Source of the DNA: Pilaira anomala
Lineage: Eukaryota > Mucoromycota > Mucoromycetes > Mucorales > Mucoraceae
Length of the DNA: 17,752 nucleotides
Assembly (NCBI GenBank): GCA_025716855.1
Contig: JAIXMQ010000175.1
Coordinates: 1-17,752, forward strand
Direction: 5' to 3'
The notes under the pieces are model-generated. The model did no database searches. It was not told the DNA's origin and saw nothing but the letters and a program-made list of their open reading frames with translations. Below, piece by piece: positions 1-8,153 of the stretch. Within the stretch, counting starts at the first letter, position 1. Every line of letters begins with the position of its first letter. The translations under genes were made by a program, and so were the position numbers.

Positions 1-1443
1 AAGTCAGCAACAGTTCAACTTGACGATTGGGAGGACATTACTGTTGACAATGAGATGGAGACCTTAAATGTAACAAGATCAGTTGCTGATGTTTTCAATT
101 ACAATGCAAAAAAAAGCAACAGGCCATTTTTTTATAAAGGAACTTCCAGAACTACATTATGGAGAAATCGCAAAGCAGCAGAAGCTGTCAATAAAAAAGA
201 TACGCTTCATAATTATTTTACAGCTGCTACTGCTCCTATTCTTAGTGATAATTCTGTAAATGAGCCTGAATTAAGCCGCAGCGAAATCGAGTTACTCAAG
301 ATCGAAGAAATGTTTGATAAGCTTCAAGAATTTATAAAACCAACTAAGAATTTCAAACAAGAAGGCAGTAAAACGGAAACATACAACTTTGTTCGTTATT
401 CTTCCGTCAATTATTATTTTTTAATGAGACGTGAAGGGATGAAAGCTGGCTTAGCCTCATCTAAGGCGGCTGAAGTCTTCTGGAGGGATAGTAACACTGT
501 TTATCGTGCCAAAACTATTGTAAGATGGGCCAAAGAGTTTTTAAGTGAAGGCAAGCTTTCAAATCATTGTCAAGGCGCTCATGTTAAGAGAACATCTTTC
601 CTTAACGATTCCGATGTTAAAATGATGATTTTGGAAAATATTCGTAAGACAAGACCAGCAGAACGTTCTTTGGTCGTCATTAAGAAGTTCGTAGATGAGG
701 TGGTTGTACCATCTATTTTAGGGGTTCCAAACAGATCAGTTTGTGAAACTACCTTAAGCAAGTATCTTAATGAATGGGGGTACATGTACCGTAAAAATAA
801 AAAAGCTATTTATTTTGATGGGCATGAGCGTGAAGATGTAGTTATTTACCGTAATGAATGGTCCAAAAGAATGATGGGGTACATGGAGAACATGGAGTTC
901 TACACCGGTGAAAATGAAGAAAACATTTTGGAAATTGAAGGCTGGAAAGAAGGAGATAAAAAATATGTTTTTGTTACACATGATGAGAGCACATTCTATG
1001 CCAACGATGGAAAGAAGGACTTGTGGTTAATGGAAGGCAAAAACTACATCAGGAAGAAGGGCACTGGTGCATCCATTATGGTTAGCGAGTTCCAATGTCC
1101 TTGTCATGGAACAATGAGAATCAAAGGCTGGTCGTCCCGAACTTTGTTCAAAGCTGGTGACAGTAGAGAAGGCTGGTGGGACTCGGAAAACATGCTTGAG
1201 CAACTCAAGGATAATGCAATTGGTCTTTTCGAAGCCTTGCACCCCGGTTGTACAGCTGTTTTTCTTTTCGATAACAGTTCAAATCATAGTGTTTTTGCCG
1301 ATGATGCTCTGGTCGTAAGTCGTATGACTTTAAATGAAAAGGCTTACCCTCTTGATCGCAAATATCAATTTCGTGATACAGTTGCTACGAAGACCAACAA
1401 TGAAACCATGAACCAGTCTTTTTTTTTACATGAAAGAGATTAA
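1..1443 (+). pseudogene. DDE transposase, N-terminal and first catalytic part (5' cut by window edge)
   Basis: The frame is open from base 1, so the gene very likely begins upstream; the first ATG in view is at 55. Counting from that Met, residues about 115-245 look like a DNA-binding helical region. The RNase H-like catalytic core follows, with a first Asp in VTHDEST (D310) and a second in FLFDNSSNH (D406). The third acidic residue lies in the next fragment, in another frame. The frame ends shortly after a run of nine T (1419-1427), where the protein-like reading moves to the adjacent frame. The D..D..(N-x-I-E-x-x-W) layout is that of IS630/Tc1/mariner-like cut-and-paste transposases. I cannot name the family, and the terminal repeats are not visible because the left end is outside the window. 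Confidence 0.75.
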
Positions 1444-1996
1444 ATCAATGGATAGAAAAGGTTACACTCAAACCAAGCAAGTCCGGTATTTCAAAGGAAT
1501 TAAAAATATCTTGATGGAAAGAGAACAATGGTACCACGATTTGAATGGGAAGCCATGGAAGCTTACTTGTGGGTCCAAAATGGCTCATACTTCAAATATG
1601 TGTTGCGCCACGCATTTCTTGGAATCTCGCAGTGATTTTAAAAATCAAAAATCAGCTTTACAAGAAGTAATTGAAAATGCTGGTCATGTCTTCGAACTTT
1701 ATCCAAAGTATCACTGCGAGTGTAATTGGATAGAGATGTACTGGGGTGCCGCAAAACGGGAAGCAAGACTAAAATGTGATTACACATTTAAATCTTTAGA
1801 AAAGAATATCGACTCGTACTTGGATAAGGCTGGCCATTTGCCTCATATCAAACGCTACTTCCGCCGCTCCATGGACTACATTGAAGCCTACAGCAAATGT
1901 AGTGACGGCCGTGAAGTTGTTCAAGAAGTAAAAAAGTTTGTTGAAAAAAAATATTTGTCCCACAGAAAAGTTAGAATTCCTTCTGATTTACAATAA
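1430..1996 (+). pseudogene. DDE transposase, C-terminal part with the third catalytic acid
   Basis: This is the continuation of the transposase after the T9 frameshift; the first ATG in this frame (1430) is probably internal and not a true start. It contains YPKYHCECNWIEMYWG, whose N-W-I-E (E102 of this fragment) is the expected third catalytic acid of the DDE triad, followed by a basic helix (GAAKREAR). A Cys-rich stretch (NMCCATH) lies before it. The frame ends at 1996 after a basic tail. Together with the upstream frame this gives a protein of at least 650 residues. The two frames overlap by 14 bases and one single-base difference would join them. A broken gene, a sequencing error in the homopolymer, and less likely ribosomal or polymerase slippage are the alternatives. 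Confidence 0.75.
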
Positions 1997-2279
1997 TAAA
2001 AAGCTTGCTTTGTTTAAATTTTTTTATTTTTTTATTTTTTTATTTTTTTTTTTTTACAGATATTATCCATATTGGCAATCATATATACCGTGCGCCATGA
2101 AATTCCTAAAAAGAATTATAACGTTACACTCTGCCGAATTTTCGAAAATCAAAGATTTGAAACAATTTTTGCTTCCAGTCGATTTAAGCCTGGTGGCACG
2201 TTAATGGTTAAGTAGTAATGTAAATATATTTAAGTAACTAAATAATCAGTAATAGTTGTAATCGAGCTGGTAACATATA
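1997..2279. other. Intergenic: T-rich tract and flank of the LTR element
   Basis: No convincing gene. The first part (about 2018-2055) is an almost pure T tract with a few A. The rest is ordinary AT-rich DNA leading to the LTR. A right-hand terminal inverted repeat of the upstream transposon might lie here, but its partner is outside the window. Confidence 0.6.
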
Positions 2280-2769
2280 TGTAATGTCATCGGGTCATTA
2301 CATAAAAAGTATTTCTAAACTAAATTAGTTGTTGGGTAAATAAAAGAATATCTGTATTAAAGATAGTTGAATAAATAAAGGTATTTCTAAATGCGATGAT
2401 ATTGTGTTCTGTGAGAATTAATAAACTAAAATAAATTGCTGTTTTGATAAACAGATAGACTAAACTGAGAAGAGAAAGAGGAATAATTATTATAAAAAGA
2501 AAAAGAAGGGTAACTGTTCTGAAAGTCAAAAAAAGTTAAGGAAACTGGGAATAATGATGTGTTAATAAACTAAAGTAAATGCTAGTTTTGTGTTCAAAAT
2601 AATTATAGAATAAAATAAGGTACGAAACTGAAAGTGAATTATGAAAAAGTATAACGTTGAAATATGCTAAAGTTGAAATGGTGTGATAATAGTTTGAGGT
2701 GTATGTGGAAATATGTAGTGTATGTAATAAAAGAATCTTTGTTAACTACGTAAAATACGGCGTGTAACA
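2280..2769 (-). repeat. 3' LTR (left copy)
   Basis: It is about 95% identical by eye to 11185-11657. Its inner end TGTAACA (2763-2769) matches the outer end of the other copy. At the outer edge this copy reads TGTAAT, then 18 extra bases (2286-2303), then rejoins the homology. The arithmetic agrees: 490 minus 18 plus a one-base A-tract difference equals the 473 bp of the right copy. Confidence 0.9.
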
Positions 2770-2781
2770 TATTCCCCCGGC
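2770..2781 (-). promoter_or_regulatory. Polypurine tract for plus-strand priming
   Basis: On the element strand the sequence abutting the 3' LTR is GCCGGGGGAATA, directly followed by the LTR start TGTTACA. A G/A-rich tract immediately before the 3' LTR is the expected site of plus-strand primer formation by RNase H. The position and purine content support the call; the exact primer ends are not known. Confidence 0.65.
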
Positions 2782-2857
2782 AGGAAAATTTATCGTCCCG
2801 ATAGAAAAATTGATAAAGCAGGAATGTAGCAGAAGTAAATATTAAACTTTATTTTAA

Positions 2858-3217
2858 TTATATATGATGTAAGTGTTTTTTGTAAAAAGCAATAGCATCA
2901 TTTTTGTTTTGGAATATAGTTCGAAGGTAAGCTTTCTTTTTGTGTATATTTGTGGTTTTGTCTTGGTCCAACATGTGTATCATTTCAAATTCTTTACGGA
3001 TATGAGGTAATATTTTCTGCTCCAGAATAGTTTGACGTCTCTTTTGGTAGATTGTTATATTTTGTTTGCTTTCAAGGAAAGATTGTACTGCGGTTTTGAG
3101 AAGGTGCTGTTCCTTTTTGATTGACTCTCGTTGACGTTTGGCTTCACCTTTGATCTTTATTCCCGACGGTTTGTCTTTGACAACCTCAGTGTCCGAAGGG
3201 TAATTCGAGTCAGACAT
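2858..3217 (-). CDS. Extra small ORF between integrase and 3' LTR (119 aa, unknown)
   Basis: An intact ORF with a real ATG in a good context (A at -3) lies in the place where some gypsy elements carry an env-like or other third gene. I recognise no family. The product is charged and mostly helical in character: an acidic/Ser N-terminus (MSDSNYPSD), a Lys/Arg/Glu-rich middle (residues about 22-80, possible coiled coil), and a basic C-terminus rich in Lys and His (FYKKHLHHI). There is no signal peptide or transmembrane segment, so it is not an envelope protein. It follows integrase by about 190 nt, which include a 30-nt A tract on the sense strand, so it may need its own transcript or reinitiation. 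That it stays open while pol is broken is notable, though a 119-codon ORF can survive by chance. Confidence 0.5.
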   Translation of the reverse strand: MSDSNYPSDTEVVKDKPSGIKIKGEAKRQRESIKKEQHLLKTAVQSFLESKQNITIYQKRRQTILEQKILPHIRKEFEMIHMLDQDKTTNIHKKKAYLRTIFQNKNDAIAFYKKHLHHI

Positions 3218-3370
3218 GTTAACAGAAAATAATATAGGTTTGATGAGTAAAGAGTAACAGCCATAAGGATAGATGGTTTATAAAAAATATCAAATAATGG
3301 GTAAATAGAAAAAAAATTTTAAAAGTAAATTAAAGGATTTTTCACGTATTTTTTTTTTTTTATTTATATC

Positions 3371-3372
<2 letters not shown>

Positions 3373-3402
<30 letters not shown>
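3373..3402 (-). repeat. A30 tract (sense strand) directly after the integrase stop
   Basis: On the plus strand this is 30 consecutive T. In element sense it is an A30 run that starts two bases after the integrase TAA. A second shorter A tract lies just beyond, around 3348-3360. Confidence 0.9.
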
Positions 3403-3404
<2 letters not shown>

Positions 3405-3406
<2 letters not shown>

Positions 3407-4742
3407 AATTGTAAAGGAGTTTAGCGAATTTATCCCAATTTACTTTAGGTTCCGTAAATGATTTTAATCGATTCACATGTACTAAGTGTAGTTTAGTATC
3501 ATCGGGTTTAGAAATATTTTTATTGTAATATGATCCTTTCTTCAGTTTTTCTTGTATACAATAATTATCTTCATGCCAACGGATTTCAATTTTTGCGGAC
3601 CAGGAGGTAGACAGATTGTCTCGATAAAGTTTGACAATGTCACCAATCTTGAAGGGTGGTTTCAATTCCTTTTTTATACTATTCATCTTTTTATGAATCC
3701 GATCCATTTGTATCTTTTGTGATTTTTGGATTTTATGCCAAGCTTCATTACGGATGTTTTCTAAATATTGGATTTGAATGGCTGTACGTATGTTGAGTTG
3801 TAACTCGAAACTGGCTTCATTCACATCAAGTGGTTTGATAGCATTATCAAAGCTGGAATTTGGTTCATATCCATACATCAGAAAGAAGGGAGATTTACCC
3901 GTGGTTTCTTGTTTAATAGAACGATAGGCAAAGAGTATAGCGGGTAGGTAGTCTTGCCAGTTCTTCTTTTCATCGATACTTCTTCTTTTTAGTACAGTGT
4001 CAATAGTACGATTGAAACGTTCTACCAGTCCATTACTTTGACTATGATATGGGCTTATAGTCTTATGGCGGATACCAAATTGCATACAAGTGATTTTTAT
4101 TAATTCAGAAATAAAAGGTCTTCCATTATCAGAAATAAGAATTTGTGGGCACCCATGCCGACTTATGACTTCTTCATACAAAAAGTTTGTAATTTCAGCT
4201 GATGTTTGGTATCTAAGCGCTCGTGCTTCTACATACTTAGTTAAATAGTCTATTGCTACGATGATTAATTTATGACCCGTCTGAGAGGCAGATACATGCT
4301 TGATATCGACACCAATTTGGGCGAAAGGGATGATAGGTACAGGAACCGGATAAGCTTTCTCATTTACAAATTTGTTACCGTGCTCTTGGCATCTTGGACA
4401 TTCCTTCACATATTGATATATATCTTTATTCATACTATCCCAATAATATTTTTGTGTAATTCGGTTTAAAGTATTTGCGAAAGCAAAATGTCCTCCAAGC
4501 GGGTGATAGTAATGTTGTATAAATATTTCATGGGCTTCCGCTACATTTAATACTTTCTTAAAACAATGCATTTCATAGGGTTGCAATAGATATAGAGCGT
4601 CCCTGTGAATAGTAAACTTATGAATATTTTTATCAATGTATTTTTTGTTGTTATCAGAAATATTTTCTATATATTTTGATGTACGTAGAAAGTGCAATAA
4701 AGAGTCAATTTGTGTTGTTCCATAAATGCTATGATGATCGTA
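3405..4742 (-). CDS. Integrase (detached C-terminal part of Pol)
   Basis: Counting from the TTG at 4697: zinc-binding HHCC module H65, H70, C100, C103; catalytic core D131 (GVDIKH), D190 (ISDNG) and E226 (GLVERFNRT). Exactly 35 residues separate D190 and E226, the classical DD35E spacing. A C-terminal module beginning FKIGDIVKLYRDN (about residue 355) is of the GPY/F type; no chromodomain is seen. It joins the cDNA to host DNA. The frame is open upstream to 4742, just after a TGA, and the residues there (IYGTTQIDSLLHFL) look like the RNase H-integrase tether of a continuous Pol. No ATG precedes the zinc module by more than about 20 residues (first ATG at 4571), so this is a piece of Pol separated from RNase H by about 1.5 kb, not a conventional independent gene. 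The integrase domains themselves have no break. Confidence 0.9.
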
Positions 4743-6217
4743 TCAGTGAAAATAACAAAGCGAGTTTTTTTTTTTGTTTAGGTATAAGATATTTATTTTG
4801 AAAAATAGATGTAAAATAAAGAATAAAGAATAAAAGATAAGGATAATGATTTTTTTTTCGAAGATTTTGTATTTTTTTTTTTTTTTTTTGTGTAATAAAA
4901 AAATTTATATATATGAATTAGCCTTGTTGTGATATAGAATAGATAATAGAAATAAAAGATATAAAAACTAGATAAGTACTTTGAGACTGTTTACAAGTGT
5001 TTATTAAATGTAAAAAGTGTAGAATAACGTGGGAGAGAGATTGTATCTATTCTAATCTGAGAGGGTATTTATATTTCTTTATTTTCAGACTACTGAGTTA
5101 CATATATGATATCATAATAGAGTTTATACTAGTATGTTATCTGTTTCTACATTTCATACTAATTTAGTGTGTGAATCAACATCTTTATCTTTTATATGTT
5201 TTTATGATTCAATAATAAACTTCCTATTTTATTAGATATTTAATCCAGTATCTGGATGTAACCTTACTGCTTTATTTACTATGCTAGATCACCACAAGCG
5301 TTTTAATAAGGTCGTTCAGTGATAGAAGGATTTGGGCCATTATGAAAGCTTTTTTGGTAAGGTCATTCAGTAAGAAATTTGGACCATAAAATGATATACA
5401 GCTTTTTTGAAAGGTCATCAGTGATGGAAATTGGACCTGGTAATGTGATAGCTTTTTTGTTAAAGTCAATCAATGAAATTAAATTCTTTTTGGACCCCCA
5501 GAGTTTATTAACGTCATACAGTCTTGGACGTAATTCAGAGTTTGAAACATATAAGGTCGTTCAGATTATTGGACCATGGCAGAGTTTATTGTCATTCAGA
5601 TCAGTAGGGATAAATTGGACTCGTGTCATAGTTTTTATTCAGTCTTTAACCTTTTTGTTTTTCGGACTAGCACATGAGTTTAACCATGATGTCTTCGTAA
5701 CCAGTGGACATCCGTCAGAGTTTATTGTTCTAGTGTCATCAGTACATTTTGGACACAGTAAATATTAGCAGTTTATTGTTCTAGTGTCATGCAATTTAAA
5801 TTGGACACCGTGATGGGTTTTTTATTGGTCTAGTATCACCTCATCAATTTCGATAACGTGAATAAGAGCAGTTTATAGTTCTGATGTCATGCAATTCAAG
5901 TCTGGACATTGTACGTCAGAGTTTTTAATGTCATACAGGTAATTGGACACAGTACTATTAGCAGTTTAAAGTCTTACAAGTAATTGGACTTTTATGATAC
6001 TAATCTTTTTATGTCGATATAGCACAATTGAACACAAACACTAAAGCTTTTAAAGTCGATCAGAGTTTTGGACTGTAGTATCAGAGTTTTCATGTCTTGC
6101 AGTACCTTGGACCATGGTTGGAGTAGCTTTTATTGATCTAGTGTCATTCACTGAAATTGGACACCGTACAGTAGTTTTACGTCTTACAGGTAATTGGACT
6201 TTGTTTGTTAGTTAAAA
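4743..6217 (-). other. Noncoding interruption of pol between RNase H and integrase
   Basis: About 1.47 kb with no credible coding frame separates the RNase H stop (6218-6220) from the integrase tether. In most Ty3/gypsy elements these domains are continuous. The part next to integrase (4746-5290) is AT-rich with T tracts at 4765-4775 and 4872-4889 (A tracts in sense). The remaining part is the ~45 bp repeat array described separately. I see no terminal inverted repeats or clear target duplication that would mark a nested transposon. Confidence 0.75.
5295..6210 (-). repeat. Degenerate tandem array, about 20 units of ~45 bp
   Basis: The plus-strand unit reads roughly AG(C/A)(G)TTTT - variable - GTCATNCAG - variable - AATTGGAC(C/A) - variable. 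The GGAC anchor (or a close variant) occurs at 5335, 5381, 5433, 5492, 5526, 5571, 5617, 5664, 5706, 5751, 5803, ~5851, 5904, 5945, 5986, 6030, 6070, 6109, 6159 and 6196. That is 20 anchors spaced 34-59 bp apart, mean about 45. Spacings are not multiples of three, so the array is not a coding repeat. Units near 5710-5920 and 6130 carry an extra segment like GTTCTAGT before GTCAT. The array starts directly after the RNase H stop codon. Confidence 0.85.
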
Positions 6218-6685
6218 TTAATAGCCTAAGCGGGATAGAAAATTGGCGCTTTCGTTTACACGACCAGGTCGATATACCACTTTGAAGTTATATTCAGATA
6301 GGATCTATATCCATCTAGCTATGATACCAGTCGGTTTCTTTGATTTTAATAGACCATTAATAGCGGAATGGTCGGAAATAATAGTTACTTGGAAGTGTGA
6401 CCCCAAAAGATAAGGCCTATAAAGTTTTAATGCCCAGACAACAGCCAAAAGTTCGAGTTTAGAGACTCCATAATTTTTTTCTGAGCCCTGTAATGCGCGA
6501 CTTGAGTATATTATCGGGTGCTCTCGGTCTTCTTCATCTTTCTGGGTAAGAATGGCACCAAGACCATCAATACTGGCATCAGTTACAACGTAGAATTCTT
6601 TATTGAAGTCAGGTTTGGATAATACTGGTTCACTAGTTAGTATATCCTTTAATTTGTGAAAGGCTTTTGTGGCCTCATCTTCCAA
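6218..6685 (-). pseudogene. RNase H domain of Pol, with an in-frame amber codon
   Basis: It degrades RNA in the RNA-DNA hybrid. Numbering from the TTG at 6685: D36 (VVTDAS), E78 (SKLELLAV) and D105 (ISDHS) are the catalytic acids. A TAG at 6305-6307 follows IARWI. Beyond it the same frame continues with LSEYNFKVVYRPGR and ends in ESANFLSRLGY at a TAA (6218-6220), which is the family's usual C-terminal region. The closing motif, normally ADxLSR, reads ANFLSR here, with Asn in place of the last catalytic Asp. The stretch joins RT only through a -1 shift near 6685. After the TAA the pol frame is lost in the repeat-array spacer and does not run on into integrase. The amber codon may be a mutation, an error or a readthrough site. 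Confidence 0.88.
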
Positions 6686-7614
6686 GTTACTCTTGAAGTG
6701 GTCTTCAGTTGCTCATGTAATGGCCTAGCCACTTTGGCAAAGTTATTTACAAAACGTCTATAGTACGACGCTAAACCTATGAAGGACCTAATTTCCTTTA
6801 TCGTTTTGGGTAATGGATAATCTCTAATTTTTGCGACAGTTTCGGGATTCGGCTTGATCTTATCTCTTGCAACGAAATATCCAAGGAATAGAATTTCGTC
6901 TTTAAAAAAATGACTTTTCTTTGGATTTAACACAATACCATTTTTATCCATACATGCAAACGTTTTTTTGAGGTCTTCCAAGTGTTCTTTTGGATCTTTA
7001 TTTACTGTGTATGTAGTAACATCATCCAGATATAAGACTACATACTGATTGATGAGTTCATGAAAACATTTTTCCATAATTTCAGAGAATACGTGGGGGC
7101 TCGTTTGGATACCTTGAGAGAGTTTCTTAAAAAAATAAGCGCCTAAAGGGCATACTACAGTGGTGAGTGATTGAGATGTGGGTTTCAAATTTGCCTGGAA
7201 AAAACCAGATCTTAAATCGAATTGGCTCATCCAGTAAGCTTTGTTCAAATTATCAAGTAATTCATCAATATTACTAATTGGATAATTCATTACTTGGCTT
7301 TGTGAATTTAGGTATCTAAAGTCGACAACGATTCGATAGATCCCGTCCTTCTTTTTTATCATAACTATCGGAGAAGCCCAGTCAGAAAAACCTCCTTTTT
7401 CGATGATTCCTAATCCAAGTAGTTTATCAAGCTCTTTACGTAATGATTCAGTTTCTAGAGGGGACAGTCGGTACGGTCGCACTCGTTTTGGAATCGCATC
7501 AGCTTTCAGTTTTATTTCATGTTCAAAAACTTCGATATTTCCAATTTTATTATTTTCCCAATCGAATATATGTTGATACGCTTGTAGACTGACAAAAATG
7601 AGTACTTTATATTT
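6649..7614 (-). pseudogene. Reverse transcriptase domain of Pol
   Basis: Gypsy-type RT, copying the element RNA into cDNA. The frame is open from 7614 (after a TGA at 7615-7617), and residues before the GTG at 7482 already fit Pol (EVFEHEIKLKADAIPKR). Numbering from 7482: fingers motif SPIVMIKKKDGIYRIVVDFR (38-56), first catalytic Asp in SQFDLRSGF (D89), YLDD (151-154), and the thumb/connection motif IRSFIGLASYYRRF. The usual FGLxNAP segment is replaced by SQGIQTSP. The end (after RVTW) runs into nonsense, while the RNase H sequence continues in the -1 frame. The upstream join to the linker needs another frameshift between about 7565 and 7610. The catalytic residues are intact, so the defects are recent-looking or artefactual. 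Confidence 0.92.
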
Positions 7615-8153
7615 TCAGGTACATTAGATATGTCGATTTTATCTTTGATATATTCTTCGAATTGATCAAATACATATGATTGTATCTCAACATTTTCATC
7701 AGAAGCTTCTACACTGCAATTTAAATCAACTGTTGTTTTTACGTTTGGTCTTGCGATATTGTATGTATGTACATCCTCGATTTCTTTAACATATAACAAA
7801 TCAATGAGGGCGAGTAGTTCCTTTGCTTTAAAGTGCATTGTTTTATTTGTGGAATTGACCAGAAATAAAATAAGTGAATCGTCTTTTTGTACAATGTATG
7901 ACGAAGATGGTTGCCATCGTGAGTCAATATCAAATAGTTTATTGTTCACAATATTACAAAAAACTTTGAAATCATTTTTATACAATCCGCGAAAAGGATC
8001 CAATATACTTTTGATATTTAATTCGTAATCTCTTTGTGTGTAAGGAGGGATGTAATAATCCTTTCGGGCATATATTTCATATGTATCCCTTTCTTCTTTA
8101 GATGCTTTCAGGTATATGTTACCAAAATTTTCAGGATATGATATCTCTTGTAT
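7512..8153 (-). pseudogene. Pol segment between protease and RT
   Basis: This frame, open from 8153 (after a TGA at 8154-8156), carries the stretch that in gypsy Pol follows the protease. It includes ISYPENFGNIYLKAS, a Tyr-rich piece, then a beta-strand-rich segment (SLILFLVNSTNKTMHFKAKE), similar in style to the post-protease region of many metavirid Pol proteins. It ends in a charged, acidic part before the RT N-terminus. Both ends are joined to their neighbours only by frameshifts: near 8140-8150 to the protease frame and near 7565-7610 to the RT frame. No catalytic motif is seen. TTG at 8003 is simply a codon inside the open frame and not a start. Confidence 0.7.

Noticed and set aside
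2320..2529. Small minus-strand frame inside the 3' LTR
   Set aside because: Hydrophobic low-complexity translation of AT-rich LTR sequence with no sign of selection.
2858..3217. Env-like protein in the third ORF
   Set aside because: There is no signal peptide, transmembrane segment or cysteine pattern; the product is charged and soluble in character.
3405..3660. Chromodomain at the integrase C-terminus (chromovirus)
   Set aside because: After the GPY/F-like module only a short tail remains and no aromatic-cage pattern is visible.
5379..5768. A 129-codon plus-strand frame across the array
   Set aside because: It simply lies across the degenerate noncoding repeats, has no recognisable domain, and the repeat spacing is not a multiple of three.
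5295..6210. The array as a CRISPR-like repeat/spacer locus
   Set aside because: The repeats are degenerate, spacing varies from 34 to 59 bp, there is no constant-length repeat, and the context is a eukaryotic retrotransposon without cas genes.
4743..6217. An intron between RNase H and integrase
   Set aside because: GT and AG dinucleotides can be found near the edges, but there is no convincing donor, the RNase H frame ends in a stop, and introns are not expected inside a retrotransposon's genomic RNA.
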